A DNA stretch of 64,000 nt from Pseudomonadota bacterium (GCA_023391815.1 JAEWAF010000025.1:65531-129530), one strand, 5' to 3'. Numbered from the stretch's first letter, positions 26,224 through 35,514 are shown. Notes: generated from the letters alone by a model not told the origin. Program-made: numbers and translations.

Positions 26224-26253
26224 TCATCGCTCTGCCTTAAGGGTTCCTGCTCA

Positions 26254-26280
26254 GGAACTTCACCGATTGCCAGCTCATTG
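26254..26280 (+). promoter_or_regulatory. candidate EcfG-like promoter of the hemerythrin gene
   Basis: GGAAC at 26254-26258 (followed by TT), 16 bp, TCATTG at 26275-26280, 33 bp before the ATG at 26314. Geometry and boxes match the sites before bphP and the DUF2934 gene. Confidence 0.55.
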
Positions 26281-26313
26281 CTCCTCCACGAGCCAGCCCA
26301 CAGGAGCAAGCAC

Positions 26314-26937
26314 ATGGCACGAGCAAATCATCAAACACGTTCGACAGACGCGCCGCAGGATGCCATCGCGTTACTAAAACAGGATCATCGCGCGGTGGAA
26401 GCGCTGTTCGATGAGTTCGAGGAAGCCGACGAAAGCGAGCAGTCCGAGCTCGCCACCCGCATCTGCCAGATGCTCACGGTGCACACCCAGATCGAGGAAG
26501 AGCTGCTGTATCCGCAGGCCAAGGAGGCATTCGACGAGGAAGACGACGAGATGGTGTACGAGGCCGAGATCGAGCACGGCTCCGCCAAGGAGCTGATCGC
26601 CAAAATCGAGGCCGGCAATCCGGAGGATCCGGAGTTCAAGCCGCTGGTGACAGTCCTCGGCGAATACGTGAAGCATCACGTGAAGGAAGAAGAGAAGGAG
26701 CTGTTCCCGGCGCTCAAGGACACCGATGTCGATCTGAAGGAGCTCGGCAGCCAGCTGGCGCATCGGAAGATGGAGCTGATGGAACAGATGGGCATCGAAG
26801 CCGAAGAACCACCGACGCAACGCAAGCGCTCGGGCGGATCGCGCTCGACTCGCACGTCGGCGGCGAAGGGCCGTCAGGCGCGCGCGGGCAGCCGAAGCAA
26901 ATCAGCGCGCAGCTCATCCAGTCGCGCTCGTCATTGA
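26314..26937 (+). CDS. hemerythrin-like HHE protein with histone-like basic tail
   Basis: 207 aa from the ATG at 26314 (AGGAG, 7-bp spacing). A four-helix di-iron HHE domain covers about residues 17-150: 'LLKQDHRAVEALFDEF', 'VHTQIEEELLYP', 'EIEHGSAKELI' and 'VKHHVKEEEKELFP' supply the His/Glu ligands. Residues 165-207 are a Ser/Arg/Lys-rich, probably disordered tail (RSGGSRSTRTSAAKGR and so on), like nucleoid-binding tails. Hemerythrins sense or bind O2, NO or iron; the tail suggests DNA association, possibly shielding DNA from oxidative damage (inference). Own promoter and terminator. Confidence 0.85.
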   Translation: MARANHQTRSTDAPQDAIALLKQDHRAVEALFDEFEEADESEQSELATRICQMLTVHTQIEEELLYPQAKEAFDEEDDEMVYEAEIEHGSAKELIAKIEAGNPEDPEFKPLVTVLGEYVKHHVKEEEKELFPALKDTDVDLKELGSQLAHRKMELMEQMGIEAEEPPTQRKRSGGSRSTRTSAAKGRQARAGSRSKSARSSSSRARH

Positions 26938-26967
26938 TATGTGACCGATGTGTGATCGCGCCGAACG

Positions 26968-27003
26968 CGGCGGTGACTCTCACGAGTCGCCGCCGTTTTC
27001 TTT
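26968..27003 (+). terminator. Rho-independent terminator after the hemerythrin gene
   Basis: 11-bp stem CGGCGGTGACT (26968-26978) with AGTCGCCGCCG (26985-26995), one T-G pair, 6-nt loop, then TTTTCTTT. Confidence 0.9.
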
Positions 27004-27051
27004 GGCGCGTCGGAAGAATCAGCGCAACGACCCTCCGGCCATGTAGTTCCT

Positions 27052-27078
27052 GGAACCTTTGGCGGCCGATGACGATTT
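27052..27078 (+). promoter_or_regulatory. candidate EcfG-like promoter of the DUF2934 gene
   Basis: GGAAC at 27052-27056, 16 bp, CGATTT at 27073-27078, 39 bp before the ATG at 27118. Confidence 0.45.
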
Positions 27079-27117
27079 GGATCGAGCACTGAACATAACC
27101 GCCGATCGGAGATCAAT

Positions 27118-27465
27118 ATGGCGAGCCGCTCCTCAGGTACGACCCCCCGTTCCAAAAAAGCATCGACGCGCACCCTGCCGCCGGTGACGACCGTGACCAA
27201 TGAGGAGCAGGCGCTGGCCGACGCCGACGCTGTCGACAATCGCGCAGCCGACGGCGTGGTCGGCGAAGTACCGCCCCAGGACGTGCAGATCACTTCGAGC
27301 AAATTGCATCAGCGCGATATTCCTTCGTTCTCGGAAAGTCGCGAGGCGAGGATTGCCGAAGCCGCTTACTGGCGTGCCGAACGTCGAGGCTTCGCGCCGG
27401 GCAATGAGCTCGATGACTGGTTGAGCGCGGAAAAAGAGATCGACGAACAGCATCGCCAGAAGTAA
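27118..27465 (+). CDS. DUF2934 protein
   Basis: 115 aa; GGAG lies 7 bp before the ATG. The first ~75 residues are polar and probably disordered. The C-terminal 'RIAEAAYWRAERRGF' and 'DDWLSAEKEID' form the short DUF2934 motif, a helical unit found in small proteins that often accompany stress genes. No biochemical function is known. Flanked by hemerythrin and an acetyltransferase gene, with a stress-type promoter candidate of its own. Confidence 0.82.
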   Translation: MASRSSGTTPRSKKASTRTLPPVTTVTNEEQALADADAVDNRAADGVVGEVPPQDVQITSSKLHQRDIPSFSESREARIAEAAYWRAERRGFAPGNELDDWLSAEKEIDEQHRQK

Positions 27466-27529
27466 TCGCGTCGGACCCGAACGCGCCGGTCCCTTATACT
27501 TCCTGCCAAGGGAGTCTCTGGGGACCGGT

Positions 27530-27979
27530 ATGACGTCAGCTGCACGTGTGCGCCCTCTGCAATCCGAAGATCGCGCTCGCTGGGACGAGCTTTGGGCTGG
27601 CTACCTGCGGTTCTATCAACAGACGCTGCCGCAGTCGACCACCGACTTCACCTGGCGCCGGCTGATGGAAGGCCGCGAGCTGTGGGGCTTCGCCGGATTG
27701 GATGACGATGGACGCATGGCCGGCTTCGTTCATTACCACTTCCATCTCTCCACCTGGTCGACGGTCGGCTACTGCTATCTCGAAGATTTGTTCGTCGATC
27801 CGACGAGTCGCGGCCGGCACGTCGGCCGCTCGCTGATCGAAGCGGTCTACAAAGCGGCCGACGAACGCGGCAGCACACGCGTGTACTGGCATACAGAAAA
27901 CACCAATGCTCGTGCACAGATTCTGTACAACCAGGTCGGTCAGCTCACACCATTCCTGCAATTCCGGCGCCGGAGCTGA
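27530..27979 (+). CDS. GNAT-family N-acetyltransferase
   Basis: 149 aa with the GNAT fold: N-terminal 'RVRPLQSEDRARWDELW', central strand 'CYLEDLFVDPTSRGRHVGRSLIEAV' holding the acetyl-CoA pyrophosphate-binding R-G-x-x-V-G-x-S-L motif (about residues 95-107), and 'RVYWHTENTNARAQILYNQVG'. It acetylates an amine on an unknown small molecule or protein. GGGGA before the ATG is a usable ribosome site. It lies between the DUF2934 gene and the phytochrome operon with 90 bp to the latter. Confidence 0.88.
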   Translation: MTSAARVRPLQSEDRARWDELWAGYLRFYQQTLPQSTTDFTWRRLMEGRELWGFAGLDDDGRMAGFVHYHFHLSTWSTVGYCYLEDLFVDPTSRGRHVGRSLIEAVYKAADERGSTRVYWHTENTNARAQILYNQVGQLTPFLQFRRRS

Positions 27980-28006
27980 ACGGAAAATCCGCTATAGCAG
28001 ATGATC

Positions 28007-28033
28007 GGAACTTTCTGCCCGTTCCACGCATTG
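28007..28033 (+). promoter_or_regulatory. candidate EcfG-like promoter of the bacteriophytochrome operon
   Basis: GGAAC at 28007-28011 (followed by TT), 16 bp, GCATTG at 28028-28033, 36 bp before the phytochrome ATG. Confidence 0.55.
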
Positions 28034-28069
28034 GATCGCGCAGAAAATCAAGCTCGATGAGCGAAACGG

Positions 28070-30298
28070 ATGGCGTCAGCGGTTTCAACATCCGATCTCA
28101 ACCTCGATCTATGCGCGCAAGAACCTATCCGGATTCCGGGCAGCATTCAGCCGCACGGGACGCTTGTGGTTGTGGATCCCACCAGTCGACGGATCGTGCA
28201 AGCCAGCGCCAATGCCCCGGCGTTGCTTGGCGCGGGCCGCGGCTCGACCGTGCTCGGCTTATCGCTGACCGAACTGGTCGGTAAGTCCGCCGAGCGCCAG
28301 ATCGATGGCTGGCTCGCCAATCCGGACAGCAGCTATCTCAGAACGCTGGATATCAATGGTCAGCGCCTGCAGGTGCTCGGGCATCAGACCGCTCAGGGCA
28401 TCATTCTGGAATTCGAGCAGCCGCCGGCCAGCGAAGGCGAGACGCTCGAAGCTTATTACCCGCGGGTCGGCCGCTTCATGGAAGACCTGCCGGCGTATGA
28501 GAATCTCGCCGAGTTATGCGCCGCCGCCGCGCGTGAGTTCCGTCAGATCAGCGGCTTCAACCGTATTCTGATCTATCGCTTCGACGAGCATTGGAACGGC
28601 GAAGTGCTGGCCGAGGACGGCGACGGCGTGCTGCCCTCTTACGCGGGCCTGCGCTTTCCGGCGAGCGACATTCCACCTCAAGCGCGCGAGCTGTATCGAC
28701 TGAATCGGCTGCGCGTGATTCCGGATGCGAACTACACGCCGGTGCCCATCGAGCCGCCGCTCGACCCGGGTGGCTCGCCACTGGATTTGAGTTTCGCCGC
28801 CCTTCGTAGCGTTTCTCCGGTCCATCTTCAATACATGCGGAACATGGGCACGCTCGCGTCGATGTCCATTTCCGTGCTGGTGGACGGGCGACTGTGGGGC
28901 CTCGTTTCCTGTCACAACGCCACGCCTCGGCGCGTCAACGCTCAGGCTCGAACCGCGTGCGATCTGTTGGGCAAAGTGCTCTCTCAGCATATCGGCGCGC
29001 GTGAACGAGGCGCGTACGCCGCCAAGCGTATCGATCTGAAGCGCGTGGAAAGCGAGTTGCTGACCAACATCGCTGGGAGCGAGTCTTTCCAGAGCGGACT
29101 CGCGAGCCACGCCGCGACATGGTTGAAAATCGTCAACGCCACCGGCGCGGCAGTTCTGCACGACGAGGTGCAGTTCACCGCCGGCGTGACACCACCTCCG
29201 GACCGGTTGCGCGCGCTGGCTGAGAAACTCGAGCAGCAAGGCACCGACTCATTCGTGACCGACAGCCTGGCGCAGCAGTGGCCGGAGTTCGCCGACATCG
29301 CCGACGTGGCGAGCGGCGTGCTCGCCATTTCAATCTCACAACTGCATCCCAGTTACATCATCTGGTTCCGCGCGGAAGTGGAGCGAACCGTGCTGTGGGC
29401 CGGCGATCCGCGCGAAGCGAAGCAGATCGAGAATGAACGACTCACGCCGCGTCACTCGTTCGCCAGCTGGAAAGAGCTGGTCAAAGGCCGCGCCTTGCCC
29501 TGGTCGGCCGCCGAAGTCGACGGCGCGGTGGACTTCCGGACCGCCATCATCAATTTCGTGCTTCGTCGCGCCGAGGAGCGCGCCGAGCTCACCAGCCAAT
29601 TGCAGCGCTCGAACCGGGAGCTGGAGTCGTTCTCCTATTCCGTGAGCCACGATTTGCGCGCGCCGTTCCGGCACATCGTCGGCTACACGCAGCTGTTGCG
29701 GGATCGTGAGCGATCGCTGAGCGAACAGTCGCTGCATTACCTCGATAGCATCAATGAAGCAGCGGCCTCGGCCGGCCAACTGGTCGACGACCTGCTGAGC
29801 TTCTCCCAGCTCGGCCGGACCGCGCTCTCGATGTCGCCGGTCGACATGCAGAAGGTGGTGCGGGAAATCGTCCGCTCGGTGGAACCCGACGTGCGCGGCC
29901 GACAAATCGAATGGCGCATTCAACCGCTGCCGCCGACCAACGGCGATGCCGCCCTGTTGCGCCAGGCGCTATATAACCTGGTGGACAACGCCCTCAAGTA
30001 CAGCCGTGACCGCTCACCCGCGATCATCGAGATCAGCGGTGAACAACTTCCGTCGGAATGCGTTTACACAGTGCGCGACAACGGAGTCGGCTTCGACATG
30101 GCGTACGCGCACAAGCTTTTCGGCGTGTTCCAACGGCTGCATCGCATGGAGGATTTTGCCGGTACCGGCATCGGCCTGGCGCTGACCCACCGGATCATCG
30201 AGCGGCACGGCGGCTGGATCAAAGCGTCCGCCGTGGTCGATGAAGGCGCGGAATTCCGTTTTGGCATCCCCCGTAAAGGAGCTGGCGTCGATGGCTGA
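28070..30298 (+). CDS. bphP: bacteriophytochrome sensor histidine kinase
   Basis: 742 aa red/far-red light receptor. Order: PAS (about 15-110), GAF (125-300), PHY (310-500), HisKA (about 510-580), HATPase (620-738). Cys15 (codon 28112) in 'CAQEPIRIPGSIQPHG' is the biliverdin-attachment Cys of bacteriophytochromes. The GAF has 'FPASDIPPQARELY' with its conserved Asp, 'SPVHLQYMRNMG' and 'LVSCHN' for chromophore His contacts. The kinase part has 'SYSVSHDLRAPFRH', 'NLVDNALKYS' and 'GTGIGLAL'. The stop overlaps the response-regulator start by 8 bp, and a heme oxygenase for biliverdin is two genes further on. Confidence 0.96.
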   Translation: MASAVSTSDLNLDLCAQEPIRIPGSIQPHGTLVVVDPTSRRIVQASANAPALLGAGRGSTVLGLSLTELVGKSAERQIDGWLANPDSSYLRTLDINGQRLQVLGHQTAQGIILEFEQPPASEGETLEAYYPRVGRFMEDLPAYENLAELCAAAAREFRQISGFNRILIYRFDEHWNGEVLAEDGDGVLPSYAGLRFPASDIPPQARELYRLNRLRVIPDANYTPVPIEPPLDPGGSPLDLSFAALRSVSPVHLQYMRNMGTLASMSISVLVDGRLWGLVSCHNATPRRVNAQARTACDLLGKVLSQHIGARERGAYAAKRIDLKRVESELLTNIAGSESFQSGLASHAATWLKIVNATGAAVLHDEVQFTAGVTPPPDRLRALAEKLEQQGTDSFVTDSLAQQWPEFADIADVASGVLAISISQLHPSYIIWFRAEVERTVLWAGDPREAKQIENERLTPRHSFASWKELVKGRALPWSAAEVDGAVDFRTAIINFVLRRAEERAELTSQLQRSNRELESFSYSVSHDLRAPFRHIVGYTQLLRDRERSLSEQSLHYLDSINEAAASAGQLVDDLLSFSQLGRTALSMSPVDMQKVVREIVRSVEPDVRGRQIEWRIQPLPPTNGDAALLRQALYNLVDNALKYSRDRSPAIIEISGEQLPSECVYTVRDNGVGFDMAYAHKLFGVFQRLHRMEDFAGTGIGLALTHRIIERHGGWIKASAVVDEGAEFRFGIPRKGAGVDG

Positions 30299-30758
30299 TC
30301 TGCGACCCATCCTATTGGTCGAAGACAACCTGAAAGATATCGAGTTGACCCTGGCGGCGCTCGCGAAGTGCCAGCTGGCCAACGACATCGTGGTGGCACG
30401 CGACGGCGCCGAGGCGCTCGATTACCTGTACTGCCGCGGTCAGTACAAGGATCGCTTGCCCGGCGATCCGGCCGTGGTGTTGCTCGACTTGAAGTTGCCC
30501 AAGGTGGATGGGCTCGAAGTGCTTGCGAAGATCAAGAGCGACGGCGTGACCCGCTCCGTGCCGGTGGTCATGCTCACCTCCTCGCGCGAGGAGACCGATC
30601 TGATCCGCAGCTATGAGCTCGGCGTGAACGCATTCGTCGTCAAGCCAGTGGACTTCAATGCGTTCTTCGAAGCCATCCAGGATCTGGGCATGTTCTGGGG
30701 CGTCCTGAACGAAACTCCGCCGCGCATGGCCGCGGCCCCTCGCACCGAAAAGAAGTAG
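30291..30758 (+). CDS. phytochrome-associated response regulator (Rcp1-like)
   Basis: 155 aa single receiver domain without output domain, starting inside the last codons of bphP (AAAGGAG ribosome site). Acidic pocket 'LLVEDNLKD', phospho-Asp in 'VVLLDLKLPKVDG', switch Thr/Ser in 'VVMLTSSREE' and Lys in 'VVKPVDF'. The long beta4-alpha4 'EETDLIRSYELGVNAFVVKPVDF' and C-terminal extension 'DLGMFWGVLNE' are typical of Rcp1-type regulators partnered with phytochromes. It should receive phosphate from BphP. Confidence 0.93.
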   Translation: MADLRPILLVEDNLKDIELTLAALAKCQLANDIVVARDGAEALDYLYCRGQYKDRLPGDPAVVLLDLKLPKVDGLEVLAKIKSDGVTRSVPVVMLTSSREETDLIRSYELGVNAFVVKPVDFNAFFEAIQDLGMFWGVLNETPPRMAAAPRTEKK

Positions 30759-30761
30759 TCA

Positions 30762-33164
30762 ATGGCCGCCGAGTTCGCCTCTCGCACTTTCTCGCAGACT
30801 CGCATTCTGTTGCTCGAGGACAGCGAGATCGACGCGGAGCTCGCGATCACGCACCTGGCCAAAGCGGAGACTCAAAGCACGGTCCAACGCGTTTCCAGTC
30901 GTGACGATTTCATGCGCGAGATCGGCAGCGGCGGCTACGACGTGGTGCTCGCGGATTATTCCCTGCCCGACTTCGACGGGCTCGCGGCGCTGGACATCGT
31001 GCGCGAGCGCTGCCCCGAGATGCCGTTCATCTTCGTTTCCGGCGTGGTCGGCGAAGAATTCGCGATCAACGCGTTGCGCCGGGGCGCGACCGACTATGTG
31101 ATGAAGCGCGGCTTGAGCCGTCTGCCGGCAGCGGTCGATCGCGCGGTCGCCGAGGCGCGCGAGCGTCAGGATCGCGTACGGGCCGAAAAAGCCCTGCGCA
31201 TCAGCGAGACCAGCGCGCAGCTCGCCATCGAGACTGCCGGGCTCGGCCGCTGGGAGTTCGATCCGGTCACCGGCACATTCGACCTCGATGCGCGTTGTCG
31301 CGAGCTGTTCGGCCTTGCATCCGAGGCCGTCGCCGATCGACAAACGTTTCTGAAGAGCTGCCACAACGCCGACCGCCTGCGCATCGAATCGATCTTCAAT
31401 GAGACCTTGCGTGCTCCGACCGCGAGCAACATCGCCACGGAGTTTCGCATCATCCGCGCCGGCGACGCGCAGGAGCGCTGGGTTTCGCTGTCGGGCCGCT
31501 CGTTCCACGACAGCGGCACGTGTACTCGCCTGATCGGCATCGTCAACGACATCACCGAGCGCAAGCAGGCCGAAGCCGCGCTCCAGGATCTCAATGAAAC
31601 ACTGACCATGCGAGTCGCGCACAAGACCGCTGAGCGCGACCACTTGTGGCAGCTGTCCAAAGATCTGATGGCCGTGATGACGCCGGTGGGCGCGCTGATC
31701 GAAGTGAATCCGGCCTGGCAGGCTTCGCTCGGCCATGGCACGAGCGAAGTGGTCGGCGAGCATCTCGCGAAGTTTGCTCACCCCGACGACGCAACCGTCG
31801 TCCGACAGGCGGTGGCTCACGCCGCGCAGGAGAGTCAGCGCCCGTTCGAATGCCGATTCATTTGCCGGGACGGCGAGACTCGCTGGGTCTCATGGTCGAC
31901 GGCACTCGGCCACGGCTGCATTTACGCGGTCGGCCGTGACATCACTGAAGACAAAGCCGCTCAAGCTCAGCTGGAAGAAGCTCAGGAAGCTCTGCGCCAG
32001 GCGCAAAAGATGGAAGCGGTCGGTCAGCTCACCGGCGGTCTGGCGCACGATTTCAACAATCTGTTGCAGGTCGTGGTCGGCAACATCGAGACCTTGCAAC
32101 GTAAGCTGCCGCCAAATCTGGAACGACTGAGGCGTGCAGCGGATCACGCGATGGCCGGCGCGCAGCGCGCGACCAATCTCACTCAGCATCTGCTCGCCTT
32201 TTCGCGCAAGCAGCCGTTGAATCCGCGCCCGGTCGCGGTCAACCGCCTGGTCGCAGGCATGTCCGAGATGTTGCAGCGGACGCTCGGAGAATTGATCCAC
32301 GTCGAGACGGTGCTGTCGCCCGAGTTGCGACCCGTGGAGATCGACGGCAATCAACTCGAGATCGCGCTGCTGAATCTGGCGGTGAACGCCCGCGACGCCA
32401 TGCCTCACGGCGGCAAGCTCAGCATAGAAACATTCAATCTGGATCTGCGCGAGGCGCCCCACGCGACACTTGAGAATCTGCCTCGTGGCGAATATGTCGT
32501 GATCAATGTTCGCGATACCGGCGTGGGTATGCCGCCCGACGTGCTGGCGCGAGCGTTCGAACCGTTCTTCACGACCAAGAGCGTCGGTCAGGGCACGGGG
32601 CTTGGGTTGTCGCAGGTGTATGGTTTCGTGCGCCAGTCCGGCGGACACGTGCGCATGACGTCAGCGGATGGCGCCGGCACGTCGATTCGTATCTATTTGC
32701 CGGCAGCTCGACCCGACGCCCGGGTGCCCGAGGAAGAAACTCAGTCCGAAACGGCGATGGCCAGCGAGCGCGAAACCATTCTGGTCGTGGAAGACGACCC
32801 CGATGTACGCGCTTTTACCGTCGAGACGGTGCGCGAGCTTGGCTACGATGTGCTCGAAGCACGCGATGGCGTGAACGCACTGAACGTGCTGCGACAGGTC
32901 CCTCCTGGCGAGATCGATCTGTTGTTCAGCGACGTGGTGTTGCCGGGAGGCATGAACGGTCAGCAACTGGCTCAGCAGGCCGTAGTGCTCCATCCGCGCC
33001 TGAAAGTGCTGTTCGCGACCGGCTACGCGCGCGACGTGATCGTCCATCATGGAAGACTCGACCCGGGCGTGGAACTCATCACCAAACCTTTCGCTTTCGA
33101 TGATCTGGCAGCACGCATTCGTAGCGTGCTCGACGATCAGGATTCAGCTCGACATGCAAATTGA
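30762..33164 (+). CDS. hybrid histidine kinase REC-PAS-PAS-HisKA-HATPase-REC
   Basis: 800 aa, 3 bp after the response regulator. N-terminal receiver (about 13-135; phospho-Asp in 'VVLADYSLPDFDG'), PAS near 150-270 ('GLGRWEFDPVTG'), second PAS near 300-410, HisKA 'AVGQLTGGLAHDFNNLLQ', HATPase with 'NLAVNARDAMP', 'VRDTGVGMPPDV' and 'GTGLGLSQVYGF', and C-terminal receiver (about 675-795; 'LLFSDVVLPGGMNG'). Having receivers at both ends, it can take phosphate from the phytochrome branch and pass it on; that is inference from operon order. No transmembrane segment, so cytosolic. Its 3' end overlaps the heme oxygenase start by 11 bp. Confidence 0.93.
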   Translation: MAAEFASRTFSQTRILLLEDSEIDAELAITHLAKAETQSTVQRVSSRDDFMREIGSGGYDVVLADYSLPDFDGLAALDIVRERCPEMPFIFVSGVVGEEFAINALRRGATDYVMKRGLSRLPAAVDRAVAEARERQDRVRAEKALRISETSAQLAIETAGLGRWEFDPVTGTFDLDARCRELFGLASEAVADRQTFLKSCHNADRLRIESIFNETLRAPTASNIATEFRIIRAGDAQERWVSLSGRSFHDSGTCTRLIGIVNDITERKQAEAALQDLNETLTMRVAHKTAERDHLWQLSKDLMAVMTPVGALIEVNPAWQASLGHGTSEVVGEHLAKFAHPDDATVVRQAVAHAAQESQRPFECRFICRDGETRWVSWSTALGHGCIYAVGRDITEDKAAQAQLEEAQEALRQAQKMEAVGQLTGGLAHDFNNLLQVVVGNIETLQRKLPPNLERLRRAADHAMAGAQRATNLTQHLLAFSRKQPLNPRPVAVNRLVAGMSEMLQRTLGELIHVETVLSPELRPVEIDGNQLEIALLNLAVNARDAMPHGGKLSIETFNLDLREAPHATLENLPRGEYVVINVRDTGVGMPPDVLARAFEPFFTTKSVGQGTGLGLSQVYGFVRQSGGHVRMTSADGAGTSIRIYLPAARPDARVPEEETQSETAMASERETILVVEDDPDVRAFTVETVRELGYDVLEARDGVNALNVLRQVPPGEIDLLFSDVVLPGGMNGQQLAQQAVVLHPRLKVLFATGYARDVIVHHGRLDPGVELITKPFAFDDLAARIRSVLDDQDSARHAN

Positions 33165-33792
33165 CGAATCGCCCGCGGCGGGCGCGGTCGCCGGCAGCCT
33201 CAAATTGAATCGGCGCAACTCCCTGCGCGGCGCCACCGATCACTTGCATCGCGACCTCGATCGGATCGCAGCCGGTTTCAACCTCGCCGATGTCACGCAC
33301 TATCGTCGCTTCCTGCAGGCCAACGCGGCGACGCTGATCGCGATCGAACAACTGTTGGAGAATGCGGGCGTCGAGCAATTGCTACCGGATTGGCCGGAAC
33401 GGTCGCGTCGCTCCGCCATCCTTGCCGACCTGCACAGCCTGCAGTCCGACGTGCAACCCCTCGCCTTGCGCCGTACCTCGCCGACGCCGTCCGAAGTGTT
33501 CGGCATTTTGTATGTATTGGAAGGCTCGCGTCTCGGCGCGCGCGTGCAACTGGATCAAGTGCTGGCCAGTCATGACGAGAGTGTTCGTAACGCCTCGTCC
33601 TATCTGCGTCATGGCCAGCCGGGAGAAGGCAGCGGCCTGTGGCGCAGCTTTCTGGAGCACCTCGAGAGTCACGACGCCGCCGACGATCAGACCCAGACCG
33701 TATCCGGCGCCGTGTATGCCTTCACCATGTTCATCCGCTCCTTCAGCCAGGCCGCCAGCGACTTGCAATTGCGCACCGCACCCGCGGCTTGA
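33154..33792 (+). CDS. bphO: biliverdin-producing heme oxygenase
   Basis: 212 aa from the ATG at 33154, overlapping the hybrid kinase by 11 bp. Heme oxygenase family: 'LRGATDHLHRDLDR' near residue 22 includes the proximal His region, and 'VFGILYVLEGSRLGARVQ' (about 115-132) is the distal-helix signature of bacterial BphO. It opens heme to biliverdin IXalpha, iron and CO; biliverdin is the chromophore of BphP encoded three genes upstream. Keeping the enzyme in the phytochrome operon ensures chromophore supply. Confidence 0.92.
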   Translation: MQIDESPAAGAVAGSLKLNRRNSLRGATDHLHRDLDRIAAGFNLADVTHYRRFLQANAATLIAIEQLLENAGVEQLLPDWPERSRRSAILADLHSLQSDVQPLALRRTSPTPSEVFGILYVLEGSRLGARVQLDQVLASHDESVRNASSYLRHGQPGEGSGLWRSFLEHLESHDAADDQTQTVSGAVYAFTMFIRSFSQAASDLQLRTAPAA

Positions 33793-33936
33793 TGCGCAAC
33801 TGTTAACTCACAAACCGGTCTTACGTCGAAGTTTTAGCCGCCGGAATTCCGTGCGGCCCAAAACTGTGCGCCACATCCGGCAGCCGATGGCGGCCTTTGG
33901 CGACACTGCCGCCGTCGAAGCCGAACGTATGACGCA

Positions 33937-35514
33937 ATGTTTTACCTCGCTGTCTGTGCCATCGCCATACTGTGCGCCGTCGCGGCCTGGGCCATCTCGC
34001 TTCAACTGCGCATCCGCAAGCTGGATGCACGCGTGGTCGAAGCGGAGTCTCGGCACCAACAATTCATCGAGCAGGTGGAGCACGGCGGAATGGTCCGTCG
34101 CAAGATCGAAGCTCAGTTGCTGGAGAAACAGCAGCGGCTGGATCGCCTCGCTCATCACGATCAGCTGACCGGCTTGCCCAATCGTCTGTTCCTCTCGGCG
34201 CATCTGCCCGCCGCCATCGAGGAAGCTCGCCGCAAAAAAGCGGCGCTCGCGGTGCTGTTCATCGACCTGGATCGCTTCAAGCACGTCAACGACACGCACG
34301 GTCACGAGACCGGCGACAAGCTGTTGCAAGCAGTCTCCCAGCGAATCAAGGACGCCGTGCGCACCGAGGACATCGTCGTTCGCATGGGCGGTGACGAATT
34401 CGTAGTCGTGCTCAACATCGTCCGGAGCAGCAATCAGGTTCAGGAGACCGCATCCCGCATCACCACGGCGCTGGCCGCGCCGCTGGAAGTCGATGGCAAG
34501 CCGCTGGTCACCACGGCAAGCGTCGGCGTCAGCATGTTCCCTCGCGACGGCGAGGATGTTGGCGCGCTGCTGCGCCACTCCGACACGGCGATGTATCAAG
34601 CCAAGGATCGCGGCCGGAACAACTTCCAGGTATTCAGCCCGGTGATGGACCGCCAGTTGAAGGAACGCGTCGCCATCGAGTCGAGTCTGCGGGCCGCGTT
34701 GGAGTCGCGGACCCAGCTCGACGTGCACTATCAACCGCTGATCGACATCGAGACCCGCCGGGTCGTGACCCTGGAAGCACTGGTCCGTTGGAAACATCCC
34801 ATCGACGGTTACGTCTCGCCGACGCGCTTCATTCCGGTCGCTGAAGAAACGGGCTTGATCGCCGGGCTCGGCGACTTCGTCATCAAGCGCGTCATCGACG
34901 ACATGGTCGAGTGGCGCAAGGCCGGCAATTCCGTGCTGGTGCCGGTGGCGATCAACATCTCGCCCGGTCAACTGGCCCGTTGCGACCTGCGCCAGCGGAT
35001 TGCCGAGCTGACCCAGGCCAATTCGATGAGTCCGGCGATGCTCCAGATCGAGCTCACCGAAGGTGCGATGTTCGATCAGGTCGAAACGCGTCACGGCTCG
35101 AATGCCAGCGAGCAGGGCGTGGATGCCATCAACGATCTGCGCGCGCTCGGCGTGCGCGTCGCCATCGACGACTTCGGCACCGGCTATTCGTCGCTCAGCT
35201 ATCTCAAGCGCTGGCGGGTCGATTACTTGAAGATCGATCGCAGCTTCATCCGCGACCTCGGCACCGACAGCAATGACGACGCCATCGTCGGCGCCATCAT
35301 CGCCATGGCTCAGCATCTGAAGATCAAAGTGATCGCCGAGGGCGTGGAAGGCTGGTCGCAGCTGGAGATGCTCCGCAAGCTCGGCTGCCGATACGCGCAG
35401 GGCTATCTGTTCGCCGAGCCCGCGCCAGCGAACAAGTGCCGCGACTTCTTGAACGGCCGCCCGCTGCTGGTCAACGACGTCGATACCGACCTGCTGAAAG
35501 TCGTCAGCGCCTGA
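33937..35514 (+). CDS. GGDEF-EAL cyclic-di-GMP turnover protein
   Basis: 525 aa. One N-terminal membrane helix (about 2-22) and a short coiled coil lead into GGDEF (about 75-235) and EAL (about 245-500). The active site reads 'RMGGDEFVV' intact, with an inhibitory I-site R-T-E-D five residues before it. The EAL domain has 'LEALVRWKHP', 'IELTEGAMF', 'IDDFGTGYSSLSYL' and 'VIAEGVE', so both synthase and phosphodiesterase look functional. No periplasmic sensor is present, so control may come from neighbours. Placed between the phytochrome operon and the stressosome operon; c-di-GMP could be an output of either (inference). Confidence 0.93.
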   Translation: MFYLAVCAIAILCAVAAWAISLQLRIRKLDARVVEAESRHQQFIEQVEHGGMVRRKIEAQLLEKQQRLDRLAHHDQLTGLPNRLFLSAHLPAAIEEARRKKAALAVLFIDLDRFKHVNDTHGHETGDKLLQAVSQRIKDAVRTEDIVVRMGGDEFVVVLNIVRSSNQVQETASRITTALAAPLEVDGKPLVTTASVGVSMFPRDGEDVGALLRHSDTAMYQAKDRGRNNFQVFSPVMDRQLKERVAIESSLRAALESRTQLDVHYQPLIDIETRRVVTLEALVRWKHPIDGYVSPTRFIPVAEETGLIAGLGDFVIKRVIDDMVEWRKAGNSVLVPVAINISPGQLARCDLRQRIAELTQANSMSPAMLQIELTEGAMFDQVETRHGSNASEQGVDAINDLRALGVRVAIDDFGTGYSSLSYLKRWRVDYLKIDRSFIRDLGTDSNDDAIVGAIIAMAQHLKIKVIAEGVEGWSQLEMLRKLGCRYAQGYLFAEPAPANKCRDFLNGRPLLVNDVDTDLLKVVSA

